Source of the DNA: Physcomitrium patens
Lineage: Eukaryota; Streptophyta; Bryopsida; Funariales; Funariaceae
DNA length: 64,000 nucleotides
Assembly: GCF_000002425.4 (NCBI RefSeq)
Contig: NC_037254.1
Span: 14,853,850-14,917,849 of the forward strand
Reading direction: 5' to 3'
Positions 1 through 10,545 of the stretch are shown in pieces. Both the position numbers and the translations under genes were made by a program. Below the pieces are notes generated by a model. The model worked only from the letters and a program-made list of their open reading frames with translations, did no database searches and was not told where the DNA came from. Within the stretch, counting starts at the first letter, position 1, and the number at the start of each line of letters is the position of its first letter.

Positions 1-2736
1 CTCTGTTTGTCCATCAGTTTGAGGATGGAAAGCTGAAGATAGCTTTATGTCCACTTTTAAAATCTTGAAAAGAGTCCTCCAAAATCTCAACACAAATTGA
101 GTTCCCCTATCCGATATGACATCTTTAGGTAATCCATGATAGCGATAGATATTATCAATGAAAAGCTTAGCTGTTTCTTCACCTGTGATAGATTTTGTAC
201 ATGGCATAAAATGTGCCATCTTGGTGAAACGATCTACTATCACAAATATAGAATCATAAGATCTTGAGTTTGAAAGATCTGTGATGAAATCCATAGAAAC
301 AGAAGACCATGGTTGTTCTGGTATAGGTAATGGCTGAAGAAGTCCGTAAGGTCGATGTCGAGGAATTTTTGATCTTGAACAAATATCACATGATTGTACA
401 AAGTCTTTGACTGACTTCCACATTTGTGGCCACCAAAAATCTCTTGATATGAGTTCCAGAGTCTTATTATATCCAAAGTGCCCTACTGCTGGAAAGTCAT
501 GACGTGCTTGAAGAACACGCAAACGTGCTTTTCCTTCTGGAACATATAGGCGTCCTTCAAAATATAATAGATTATTCTTGAACTCGAACTTAGAAGAATC
601 ATGAGACTTGGAAGAATTATTCTCGATATCATGAACAAGAGGATCTGAGGACATACTGGACTGGATTTGCTTGAGAAAAGTTGAATCAACAGTCAATGTT
701 GATTTCACTGCTCGGAGATGAAATTGCTCCGGTTTCAAGAGGACCGTTCTTTGTTGCTCAAAAGCTGCATCTCCTTCTTTTGGTGCAAAATAAGAACGTC
801 TAGACAGGGCATCGGACAAACCTTGTTGTTTTCCTGGTCGATAAGTGATAATGAACTCGAATCTTGACAAAGACATACTCCAACGAGCTTGACGACGATT
901 CAACACGCGTGCTGACATGAAATACTCGAGGTTCTTGTGATCTGTATATATAGTGACTGGACTAGAAGCACCTTCTAGATAATGACGCCATTCTTGAAAG
1001 GAATCCACGATTGCAAGAAGTTCTTTATCGTGGATCTCATAATTGATCTCGGCTGCTGAGAATTTTCTTGAATGAAAAGCTATCGGATGAAGTTTGTCAT
1101 CTGTTCCCATTTGTGATAAAACTGCACCCAAGGCAAAATCCGATGCGTCTGTTTCCATAAAAAATACCTTGGAAAAGTCAACACGATATAAGACTGGTGC
1201 AGAGACAAACGATGTCTTCAAGGCTTCAAATGCTGCTTCCGCTTCTTGATTCCATTGGAATTTATCTTTACTAGTCAAGCGTGTAAGTGGAGCTGCAACT
1301 CGTGAGAAGTCTTTGATGAAGATCCGATAGTAATTGGCAAATCCCAAGAAACATTGGACATCTCTTACAGTCTTTGGAATCTTCCAATCCATGATTGTTT
1401 GGACTTTCTTAGAATCCATCATAAGACCATCATTTGAAATGATGTATCCTAAAAAGTCAACTTGAGTAGTGTGAAATACACACTTTTCCATCTTGGCGTA
1501 CAATCCTGCATCTCTAAGTTTTTGTAATACTTGACGAACATGTATTTCATGTTCTTCAACATTCTTAGAATAAATCAGGATATCGTCTAGGTAGCAGACG
1601 ACAAAATTGTCTAAGAATTCACGAAATACATCATTCATGAGATGTTGAAAAGCAGCTGGTGCATTCGTGAGTCCAAAAGGCATGACATTATATTCAAAAT
1701 GCCCGTACCTGGTTCGAAACGCAGTCTTCCATTCATCTCCTTCTTTGATCCGTACTAGATTATATGCTCCTCTTAGATCTATTTTTGTATAGATCTTAGC
1801 TTCATTTAACTGGTCAAGGAGTCCTGATATCAAAGGTAATGGATACCTGTTCTTGATTGTGATCTTATTGAGTCCTCGATAGTCAACACACATTCGTAAA
1901 GATCCATCTTTTTTCTTTACGAATAAAATTGGAGCTCCTGCTGGAGATTTTGAATGGCGTATGAAATTCTTCGCTAAATTCTCATCAATATATGTCTTGA
2001 GTTCAGCCAACTCATCTTGCGATAAACTGTAAATTGGTCCAAATGGTGGCTGAGTTCCTTCCTTGAGATCGATTGAACAATCGTATGGGCGATGCTTAGG
2101 AAGAATATCTGCATTCTTTTTCTCAAAAACGTCTTGATAATCCTGATATTGACTTGGAATGCCACTTGAAGTCTTTACGCTTTCAGAAATAGGTGCAGCA
2201 TAAATAGCAAAAGTTGATCCTTCTTTTGCTGCGTGTATAAATGCTTTTGCACCTATAGGTGTGAGTTTTACTATACTAGACTCATGGTTTTTTACTTGGT
2301 TAATAGAACTGTTACTAATCCTCTGAGGAAAATCAAGTTTACGAGAAATCCAATCTATTCGAGGATTATACTTTTCTAACCATGATAAGCCTAAAATTAC
2401 TGGATTAGAGGGAGATCTAATTATATTAAAAATTACGCAACTACTATGACCATCTATTACTACATCTACAGGAAGTGTTTCGTGAGTTACATCTCCAGAA
2501 GACAACGGACGACCATCTATGACTTCTACGTGTACAGGTTTAGTTTTTTGTATTAATGATATTCTATGACATCTAGCAAATTCTTCATCTAAAAAACAAG
2601 ATGAGGCTCCTGAATCTACCAAGGCAGAGGCTTTGTAATTATTAGGTCCTAAACGCACATCTATTATAAAACAAGGAGATGGTTTTGAGGAGAGGATAGG
2701 ACCTTTATTAGAAGTTGTACAAGATTCCAGCCGCAC
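1..2736 (-). CDS. pol: gypsy pol polyprotein of copy A, partial and open to the window edge
   Basis: Encodes the protease, reverse transcriptase, RNase H and integrase of a gypsy retrotransposon. I read every codon of this frame from 2736 to 1 and found no stop, giving 912 uninterrupted codons. Seen in order are a DSG-type aspartic protease motif (around 2600), the RT motifs VDYRGLN (around 1880) and YLDDIL (around 1590), the RNase H start ETDASDFALG (around 1145), the integrase HHCC region (around 400-500) and the start of the catalytic core with VDRFTKM (around 220). The frame is -1 relative to gag and has no ATG at its start, so it probably depends on frameshifting from gag. Copies B and C are interrupted in the same region, so this is the best-preserved pol here. 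Confidence 0.93.
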   Translation of the reverse strand, partial: MRLESCTTSNKGPILSSKPSPCFIIDVRLGPNNYKASALVDSGASSCFLDEEFARCHRISLIQKTKPVHVEVIDGRPLSSGDVTHETLPVDVVIDGHSSCVIFNIIRSPSNPVILGLSWLEKYNPRIDWISRKLDFPQRISNSSINQVKNHESSIVKLTPIGAKAFIHAAKEGSTFAIYAAPISESVKTSSGIPSQYQDYQDVFEKKNADILPKHRPYDCSIDLKEGTQPPFGPIYSLSQDELAELKTYIDENLAKNFIRHSKSPAGAPILFVKKKDGSLRMCVDYRGLNKITIKNRYPLPLISGLLDQLNEAKIYTKIDLRGAYNLVRIKEGDEWKTAFRTRYGHFEYNVMPFGLTNAPAAFQHLMNDVFREFLDNFVVCYLDDILIYSKNVEEHEIHVRQVLQKLRDAGLYAKMEKCVFHTTQVDFLGYIISNDGLMMDSKKVQTIMDWKIPKTVRDVQCFLGFANYYRIFIKDFSRVAAPLTRLTSKDKFQWNQEAEAAFEALKTSFVSAPVLYRVDFSKVFFMETDASDFALGAVLSQMGTDDKLHPIAFHSRKFSAAEINYEIHDKELLAIVDSFQEWRHYLEGASSPVTIYTDHKNLEYFMSARVLNRRQARWSMSLSRFEFIITYRPGKQQGLSDALSRRSYFAPKEGDAAFEQQRTVLLKPEQFHLRAVKSTLTVDSTFLKQIQSSMSSDPLVHDIENNSSKSHDSSKFEFKNNLLYFEGRLYVPEGKARLRVLQARHDFPAVGHFGYNKTLELISRDFWWPQMWKSVKDFVQSCDICSRSKIPRHRPYGLLQPLPIPEQPWSSVSMDFITDLSNSRSYDSIFVIVDRFTKMAHFMPCTKSITGEETAKLFIDNIYRYHGLPKDVISDRGTQFVLRFWRTLFKILKVDIKLSSAFHPQTDGQTE

Positions 2737-2741
2737 GGTCC

Positions 2742-3749
2742 CTATTGTAGCTGGACGTATTCGTTTTCCGACATACTGTCTTCTTTGACAGCCGTACTCC
2801 TCATTTTGTAGTTACGTCGCTTCTTTGGACAATGTTGAGCAGTGTGCTTAGGTTCTCCACAATATAAGCACAATCCTTCTTGTCGACGACGAGACTTTTC
2901 TTGCTCAGTAAGAGGTTTGAAACGTACCGCATCAATTTGCATATCTTCTACTTCCGAAGGTATGTGTTGAGGAGACGTCGGTGTTGCCATTGAATTGTAG
3001 TAACGTTGAGGCCCACTTGTGCGACTCTCGGATCAAAATTCAAAAAGTCGATTGTTGCACTTCACAGCAAAGTCAATTGCTTGACTCAATGTTTGAGGAT
3101 TAGGTAAATTAAGCATCAATTTCTTTACCTCATATTGTAATCCGTAGAGAAATTGACTCACAAGTGCGGCATCATCCCACTTGATATCAGTTGCAAGTTG
3201 TCGAAATTGCGAAGCATATAATGTTACTGATCGATTGCCTTGTCGTAAAATACGGATCTTGTTGGTTGCAACACGAATTGCATCATGTTCTCCAAACATG
3301 GATCGAAACTCCACCAAAAAAGCCTCCAGATTATCCAATATTGGATCTCGTCATTCAAGAAAAGATGAAAACCATGACAATGCTGAACCTGAAAGAAGTG
3401 TACCAATGAATCTTACTTGTGACCCTGGAGTTGGATAGCTCTGGGGTTGAAGTTCAATCACTAGTTGGACCTGATTGATGAATCCTCGAAACTTGGATCT
3501 GGTACCATCAAACTTCTCGGGCAAGGCAACTCTCGGTTCTCTAACACTCGAAGGGTGTTCCATTCTGGGAGAAGGGACATGGTTTGGTGCAGATGTTGAA
3601 GCAGCTCCAATCATCTCTATATCTTCACTTCCTACCATTCTTGTTGCTCCTTGTGGTGGTAAATTGAGTTGATGCATCGCAAGCATTAACTCCCTCAATT
3701 GTTCTTGCATCTGTGCCATTGCACTCTTCATTTCAACAAGCTCTGCCAT
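2742..3749 (-). pseudogene. gag: gypsy gag of copy A, broken by two stops
   Basis: Capsid/nucleocapsid protein of the retrotransposon. I start it at the ATG at 3749 (MAELVEMKS), conserved in copy B at 35596. It has a methionine/glutamine-rich N-terminal helix, a retrotransposon gag domain in the middle, and a CCHC zinc knuckle near the C-terminus (CLYCGEPKHTAQHC, CX2CX4HX4C). Two in-frame stops break it: one near 3351, where copy B has a glutamine codon, and a TGA near 3033, where copy B has CGA (arginine). It ends in CAA TAG at 2742, which overlaps the -1 pol frame. With gag broken and pol open, this copy could move only with gag from elsewhere. Confidence 0.88.
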
Positions 3750-3834
3750 AGTAGCACTTAGAAAAGAGAAGATGTCTAACAACGCTCAAAACAAATAGAA
3801 GAGAGGAATTGATAACAAAGAAAATACTAAGAAC

Positions 3835-3940
3835 AATATCAGTTTAAAAGAGGGTAATCCGCAACTTCTAATGCGCTTATGTCTTATCAAGAAAAAGGGG
3901 TAATCCACTCTTAATCAAGAAAAGACAAAGCTCTCATATT
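3835..3940 (-). ncRNA. Structured leader element, one unit (copy A)
   Basis: A unit of about 106 nt between the PBS and gag. The ends are AATATCAG and CTCATATT (plus strand), a closing stem with one mismatch. Inside are two copies of a GGTAATCC core, each in a weaker hairpin. It corresponds to 35682-35786 in copy B and to the three units 32831-33204 in copy C. Confidence 0.6.
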
Positions 3941-3948
3941 GTAAGTGT

Positions 3949-3959
3949 ACTCTTGTCAA
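3949..3959 (-). promoter_or_regulatory. Self-complementary primer-binding site (copy A)
   Basis: The plus-strand bases ACTCTTGTCAA lie two bases inside the 5' LTR. Their complement occurs at 4128-4138 in the LTR, and the 11-nt match is perfect. The first base of that LTR segment is 31 nt from a TATATATA box (4162-4169), the expected transcript start. No complete tRNA primer match is seen at the LTR edge. Confidence 0.75.
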
Positions 3960-3961
3960 TC

Positions 3962-4491
3962 TGTCAGGGACAAGAACTCGATGAAAGCTAAAGAGTAAGT
4001 GAGACTTTTCTCAAAAAGAAATAGGACAAAATAGAAATATGTATATTAAGAAAGAAACTGGAATGGCTATTGCCAAAATACAAGAAAACTAGAGACCCTT
4101 GAAACTAGACTAGAAGCAAGAAAGGAGTTGACAAGAGTGAAGAGGGCTTCACTCTTGCCTCTATATATACTATCTAACTAGAAGCCACGTGGCGATGTTC
4201 TATAAGACCTCCAATATATGTTGACTTTCTAGGCCACATGCCTTTGCTTGCAAGGCAAGTTTTCTATGGATGGACCACGTAGTTAGCTTGTTCTTTAAGC
4301 TTCCAATATGTGTGGCACATGGCTAACTTGTTGACCAAGTTTCTAACCTAAAAGTCAACTATAGACTCCTATAAAGTCAAAGCAGCGTCTATGAAGCTTC
4401 TAAGAAGCTTCTCTAAAAGATATTACACAATTAACCTACTTTTACATACTTTTATCTATTCATATAGGTAATTATATGTATGTCCGTGATA
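3962..4491 (-). repeat. 5' LTR of gypsy copy A, 530 bp
   Basis: Starts TGTCAGGG and ends CCGTGATA (plus strand), the second end having decayed from TGACA. It aligns with the 552-bp LTRs of copy B, with some small differences. It holds a TATATATA box (4162-4169) and a near-perfect inverted repeat at 4130-4159 that spans the inferred transcription start. Confidence 0.92.
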
Positions 4492-5520
4492 TAACCATAA
4501 TAATCATAATAACAATGTAATGCAACATTATTCCCTCTAAGACACAATTTGAAGTTTAAAGTGCCTTTTAAGTACCTCATGATCATTTTTATGGTTGCAC
4601 AATGGATTGATCCAACCTTTGATATGCTCTGATTCATAACATTCACCGCATATGTAAGATCCCTTTTTGTACCAATCATTGCATACTGAGTGAGCCTACT
4701 ACTATCTTGTATGGAACACCTTTCATTTCATCTTCAACCTCAGCAAATTCTTCATTTGTAAGCTTCATTAACTTTAAGTTTGCTTCCAAAGGTGTTTCAA
4801 TGGGCTTCCAATCCTTCATGTTGAATTATTTCAATATTTCTTCAATGTACTTGCTTTAGGTCATTGTAATGGTCTTGTTACCACAATATCTTATAAATTC
4901 CACTTCTAAACAATAGTAGAGTTCTAGTAAGTCACTCATCTCATATTCTCCCTCTAACTTTGTCTTCAATCAATCCATCTTCTTCATAGTCTTACTTAAT
5001 ATGATCAAATCATCAATATAAAAAATGACATGTAATATGAATTCATTTGATTACATCCTATACAAAGAATGATCAGCCTCACTTCTTACAAATTCTTCAT
5101 TCACAAAGAATGTGTCAATATGCTGGTACCATGTCCTTGATGATTGTTTTAATCCATACAAGGATTTCTTCAACTTACAAACAAGGTGTTGTTTGCCATC
5201 TTCAACAAATCCTTGAGGTCGATCCATGTAGATGTTTTCTTCCAACTATCTATTCAAGAAAGCCATCTTCACATCCATTTGATGCATCTCCAAGTCCATT
5301 GCTGTACCAATTGCCATAATGGTTCTAATGGTGGTGAATTTGGCCACGAGAGCAAATGTCTCATTGAAATGAACTCCAACAACTTGTGAGTATCCTTTGG
5401 CAATCAACCTAGCCTTGTATCTCACAATATTACCTATTACATCTCTTTTAATTCTAAACACCTACTTACAACCATTTAAAGATCGATTTGGTGGAAGTTG
5501 AATCAATTCCCATGTTCCAT
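4492..5520 (-). pseudogene. Decayed copia reverse transcriptase/RNase H
   Basis: Part of a minus-strand Ty1/copia pol. At 5051-5461 the translation has recognisable RT segments, including KARLIAKGY, MDVKMAFLN, GFVEDGKQHLVCKLKKSLYGLKQ and, near 5051, an incomplete catalytic region. At 4492-4679 the RNase H-like region has the RYLKGT motif and ends in DYYGY, where copy A inserted. Stops and frameshifts separate the pieces, and the C-terminal end and 3' LTR must lie beyond copy A, outside the window. Confidence 0.85.
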
Positions 5521-6760
5521 TGTCTATGAGTGATTTTTATTCAATTTCTATGGCCTTCTCCCATTTCATTGCATTTATGGACTTCATTGCATTAAATAAA
5601 TTCAATGGATCAATAAGAAATATAACATTGGTATGTTCTTTACTTACATGAGAAAAGATGTTGTACTTTCACCATTCATCAAATTATTTTCTATCTCTCA
5701 AAGAATATTTCCTTTCATTTGAAGAAGATTCATCTTTTTATACTCCATACTTGCTTCCAAGCTTCTTCTTTCTTAAACCTTGTCTTTTCTTACTCAAAAT
5801 TTGATACTCCTCATTATTATCATTATCATTATCTTCAACATCTTGAATATCTTCATTTCTCGTATTAGAAATTGTAAGAAACTCCTTCTTCATGTACTTT
5901 GCTTCTTCATCTTTATTCATACCATCTTCATTTTCAACATCATCTTATTCTTTCTTTGCTAAAATTGAAGATGTATCCACAAACACACTATTACTTCTAC
6001 TTGGACACATCTCCAAGTACTCACAAGCACTCTTATTTTCCAAAAATTCTACATCACGACTTTCGATGATCTACTTGGTATTCAAAACCATTAGCCTATA
6101 TGCCTTGATACCTTCACAATATCCAACAAATATACATTTTGTACCTTTTGCATCAAATTTGGACCTCATACAATTTTGTATCTTTGTGTAGGTAATTTAT
6201 GCAAAAGTCTTCATGTGTGAAATACAAGGTTTCTTCCTACTCCACGTTTCTTCGGGAGTTTTTGATACAAGTATATTTATAAGGTACATATTCCTTGTAT
6301 ATACTATTATTAGTACGACTTCTATCTAATATTTAAATCCAAGGTTTTATGCATGTAACATATTCCTTGCCATTTCTACAATAGTACAATTTACTCTTTT
6401 AATAACTCTATTTTGTTGTGGAGTGTATGAAGTAGAGGTTTGTTTTGTAATACCTTGAATCTTCAAAAACTCATCAAAATGCTTTGATATGAATTCACTT
6501 CCATTGTCTATGTATAATATCTTGATCTTGCAATCACATTGCTTCTCTACAAGTACCTTAAATTCTTTGAATCTAGAAAAGTACTTTCTCTTGTATTTAA
6601 TGATATAAATTCACATCTTCCTAAAAAAAATATCAATAAATATGAAAAAATACCATGCTCCTTGTATTGATGGCATCCTCATAGATCGACAAATATCCGA
6701 ATGTATAATCTCTAAAAACTTACTGGCATGTGTTGCTATTCCTTTTGGAAATAATGCCCT
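5521..6760 (-). pseudogene. Eroded copia integrase region
   Basis: Lies between the RT and the pre-integrase segment of the same element. Short stretches still look like integrase C-terminal region and core on the minus strand: for example around 6370-6500 an N-R-V-like stretch followed by a target-binding region, and around 5460-5640 the linker before RT. An acidic, asparagine-rich stretch lies at 5738-5920. No continuous frame survives. The call rests mainly on position. Confidence 0.6.
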
Positions 6761-7545
6761 TTATTGTTTGCATTGGATATAACCTTTACAAGTAAGTGTT
6801 TTGGTATTGTGGCTAAATTGACCAAGATCCATCTCACTTACCATCGATTGGAGTTCGTTTATGCTCTTAGCATTCAAATGACTAAGGCATTGATGCCAAA
6901 TGCCAAACTTATCTTGATGAAGTGGAAACTCAAGAAATATGGCCACTTCAACTCCATTCACTATCTTATATTTGATGAAGTAAAGATTGCTATTTCTAAA
7001 GCCTTTTGCAACATCATTTCCATCTAATGTCTTTATAAAGCATCCATTCTTATCAAATTGTACCTTACAACCATGTGAAATTAATTTACTCATCAAAAGG
7101 TGGTTTTTCTTGATCTTGAGTACATGCAAGACATCCTTCAATCTGATTCTCATTGTTTGTCCTTTCACAACAATCTCCACTGCAATGGAGCCTATTCTAA
7201 TAGCTTGTACTATGCCATTGTCTCCCTTAAAGACATTTGTTGCTGAAATTTCTTGATAAGTGTCAAATAAACACTTGTATGGTATCATAAGCTGAGTGAC
7301 ACTTGAGTCAACAATCTACTTAGATATGGTAGCCATTTAGGTGCCTTAATTTGCCATGAATGCAAATTAATCTCCTCCAAATTGCTTATGTACATTGTTG
7401 GTATTTTTTCTTTCTCTCTTTTTGGCCTTGTAGAAATTTTATACAAAATCACTTGATTTTCTACAAATGAAGGAAGTTTTGACATTATTTCATTAGTATG
7501 ATAGGTTGCCCTTGCTTTGACGTGAGCAGAGTGCTTAATCTTCAC
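6761..7545 (-). pseudogene. Copia protease remnant and GAG-pre-integrase domain
   Basis: The 6761-7288 translation has the copia pattern after the protease active site: a VLHV segment (around 7120), LLMSKLISHG (around 7080), then a LWH-like IWHQCLSHLN motif (around 6870) and a cysteine pair near the end (CKGYIQCKQ), as in the integrase zinc-binding region. 7285-7545 continues upstream in another frame toward the protease. Broken by frameshift and stops. Confidence 0.8.
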
Positions 7546-7621
7546 TTTGAGGTTCTTTTTCTTTCCTCTTGGTCACTTCATGGGCAATTCTTGCCATTAG
7601 GTAGTCCATTGTAAGTTCTTT

Positions 7622-8164
7622 CTACTTAATGGACTCCAATGCTACAATGAGGTAGTTATAGGACTCAGAAAGACTCATTAGTAAGGTCATGACAATATCA
7701 CTATCTTTTAAAGGTTTGTCAACAATTGTTAATTGATTTGCAAGAGCCTTTACATTATTAACATGAGCTATGAGATCTTCACCTTCTTTCATTTTAAAAG
7801 TGAAGAATTTCCTCCTTTTAAAGCTGATTTTGGACAAGTTCTTGCTCTCATATATGTTGCAAAGAGTCTTTCATGCTCCTGATAGTTCTTTGCAAGAGAT
7901 GATGTGAAAAAAATTGGCTTCATCCAAATTGGTGGAAATTATACCAAAAGCCTTCTTTTCACGTCTTTTGAAGTCCTTCATCTCCTTAGCACTTGCATAT
8001 ATGCTTGGAGCCTCTTTACTTTCATCTACAATGCCCCCAAAATCTAAAGATACCAACAAAAGCTCCATTTTGACCTTCAAGTGGTAGAAATTTTCTCCTC
8101 TAAACTTCTCAATGACTCTCAAAACTTTACTTTTATTAGAAGCCATATCTAAGAAGGATTCCAT
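7622..8164 (-). pseudogene. Copia gag (UBN2-type), two fragments
   Basis: Two frames, 7871-8164 and 7622-7837, form the N-terminal and middle parts of a copia gag. The first begins MESFLDMASNKSK, followed by a FRGENFYHLKVKMELLL stretch typical of the start of this domain. The second has the FTFKMKEGEDLIAHVNNVKALANQL segment and the LLMSLSESYNYL motif. A frameshift near 7840-7870 separates them. The expected zinc-knuckle region at 7545-7620 is not clear. Confidence 0.82.
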
Positions 8165-9920
8165 CTAAAAATATGAAGAAAAGGAGTCACTATGAACTTG
8201 AAATCACCAAAATAATTTTTCACTAGCAGAATCTCATAATGCCTTCTCGTAAACAAATGAGTGCTTTCTCACTCAAAATACATTCAACTCAAGCTCTGAA
8301 GCTTCTAACTAGTATGTATATTCGAATAAACCTCACTATCATGAATTATCACTCTTTGAAATCAACTATTTTATTATACATGTAAGATAAGTAAAAGAAC
8401 ATGAGTAAAACAAAAAGACACTATCAAGGTCTTTCTATAATATCTTAAACTCTCAATCTTAGGAGATAAGAACCCACAAAGCAATATTAGAGATCTATAA
8501 GGTCAAAGTTAGTACCTCTTCATGCCTAAAATTTAAATTTCAATCTTAAAAATCCTAACATAAGTAAACATCACAAGATCAATTCCACACAAGTATGACC
8601 ACAAGAGAATGACACTAACTTACTTGCATGGCACAACAAAGTATATGTGGGTGCATAACCTATTGAAGAAATATAACAAATAAGATATGAATATATAAAA
8701 ATTAATAAGGTTGTATATAAGAAAAGTGTGGAATGAAATATCTTCCACTTCCAACTTCTTTACTTATAGGTAGAGTTTATATTTATTATGGCTGAATTTT
8801 ATCTTCATCAACCTTTACTTTATCTAATAAAATCCTAACTGCCACTTAATCTAGCCGCCACTTAAAATCCTAGTCATTGTCATGTTATAATATGACTATA
8901 TGGTAAAAGATGATAATATGGATCTTATTATAGAAGAGCCAAGTTAAAAGATAAAGTAAAAAAATATAGATAAAAGATAGAAAGATAGTAAAACTTTTAG
9001 TAATAATACTATCTTTTTAGAAAAGTGACTTCTACTTATTTTGTAGGGCCATAAATAAGACAAATCAAAGTAGATTGGAAAAATAAATGATATATGCATC
9101 TTTAGAAGGAAGTTAAGAGTAAATTCTAGAAAAAATTACCTAAAAATACTAGATATTGATATCCAAAGAGGGCCAGTTATGAACCAAGGTTGAATTCAAA
9201 CCCCAAGGCACAAAACCAAGCCTCAACAACGATCATGGGATTCTTTTGAAGATCGGAGAGTAAGATCTAGGAGCAAACTTGATAAGATTTTGATAAGCAT
9301 TAATTTTGGGTGATTTAGATCTCTACTGACTTTATAAGAGCTTTGCAAAGTTAGGGTTTGTTTTGAATGATTTTAGATTTGTGAAATAAAATGACAAATA
9401 CTTTTTAAAAAATTCCATAAGTTTGGCAATAGATCTATAAGTAATTTTTTGAGGGTTTGTGGGTTCATATGTATCCAATGTATGTTGTCAGCTTGAGCTT
9501 GATCGAAGGATTGGATCGAGGTTTAAGTGGATAAGGATCTTAAAAAATAGAGTTTCAGATCCAGTGAGGATTTCTAAGGTTTCTTATTATATATTAGTTG
9601 GATTGGAGTGAAATTCATGTATAAAGATAGTAGACTTGTTTTACTATGTATATGAAAATTTTGAGATCAATCGAACTATGAAAAGGAGAGATAATGGCTC
9701 TAAGAGATTAACATCATAGTCGAAGAAGGAAGTCGGCCAATACTCAAGCACATTTTTGAGGTTATCGTCTATTTGATAATTTTGATTTTGATTTTGATTT
9801 TTTCTTTTCTTTTTGTACTTGTTATCAATTTAATTGTTAAGAAGTGTGCAAATTTTGACTTAAAATCAATGGTTCATTCATTAGTTATTGAAGTTCAAAT
9901 TTATTGTAGGAATTACATGG
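8165..9920. other. AT-rich spacer; copia leader and LTR probably at its left end
   Basis: Upstream (minus strand) of the copia gag this must include the leader and 5' LTR, but with one LTR in the window I cannot fix its ends. GCTCTGAAGCTTC near 8293 could be a worn tRNA primer site. I see no gene in the rest. Around 9776-9800 there is a short GATTTT tandem run. Confidence 0.5.
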
Positions 9921-9923
9921 TAT

Positions 9924-10107
9924 TGGTTAGGGATTTGGTTTAGGGTTTAGGATTTAGGATTTAGGGTTTAGGATTTGCTTATGATTTGGTATAAGGTTTA
10001 GAGTTTGATTAGGATTTAGTTTAAAATTTAAGATTTGATTATGGTTTACTTTAGGGTTTAGGATTTAAGGTTTGATTATAATTTGATTTAGGATTTAGGG
10101 TTTTTTG
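9924..10107 (+). repeat. Degenerate interstitial telomere-like repeats
   Basis: About 180 bp made largely of TTTAGGG and variants (GGTTTAGGGTTTAGG, GATTTAGGATTTAGGG), the plant telomere unit. The copies are irregular and spaced by AT-rich bases, so this is an old internal tract, not a chromosome end. Confidence 0.75.
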
Positions 10108-10432
10108 TTGTAATTTCTATTCTACCTTCCACAACAAGATACCTGGAGCATTCTCAAGTAAGACTTCATGTATTACAATACTACCACCTAAACCTTAGCT
10201 ACCATCTTAGTTACCTCCCTTTACCTTTTTGCTACGCTTTGACCATTAGTAACTTATCTAAGGTAATACTTACTTATTTTATCATATTGATGGTAATACT
10301 TATTTACTTTAATAATGTAAAATATAAAAATGATTTAAGCAGTAAAATTCAAAAGAAAAAATGATGACAAAACATATAGCTATACAACTCCATCTACACA
10401 CATATATATAATTGCTATTGATTGTTACTTTT

Positions 10433-10435
<3 letters not shown>

Positions 10436-10470
<35 letters not shown>

Positions 10471-10545
10471 CATATATATATATATATATATAATTCATAT
10501 ATATATATATATATATAATTCATATATATATATATATATATAATT
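10436..10545. repeat. AT microsatellite with a 25-bp higher-order unit
   Basis: A run of AT dinucleotides followed by three units in which AATTC interrupts (AT)n at 10467, 10492 and 10517, a spacing of exactly 25 bases. Confidence 0.85.

Larger units (their letters stand above)
1..4491 (-). mobile_element. Ty3/gypsy chromovirus, copy A, truncated by the window edge
   Basis: On the minus strand the order is 5' LTR (3962-4491), self-complementary PBS, structured leader, gag (3749-2742) and pol (2736 to base 1), so the integrase C-terminus, accessory ORF and 3' LTR lie left of the window. It is the same family as copy B (23447-36359): LTR, leader, gag and pol are closely similar throughout. The right boundary is clear because bases 4492 onward resume a copia RNase H reading frame on the minus strand. 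The terminal CA of the LTR has decayed to TA. The target duplication cannot be checked because the left end is missing. Confidence 0.93.

Noticed and set aside
483-689. Minus-strand ORF repeated at 25549-25998
   Set aside because: The repetition comes from the two gypsy copies. It is an out-of-frame shadow of the integrase/RNase H region.
9924-10107. A real chromosome end
   Set aside because: Repeats are degenerate and genes and elements continue on both sides.
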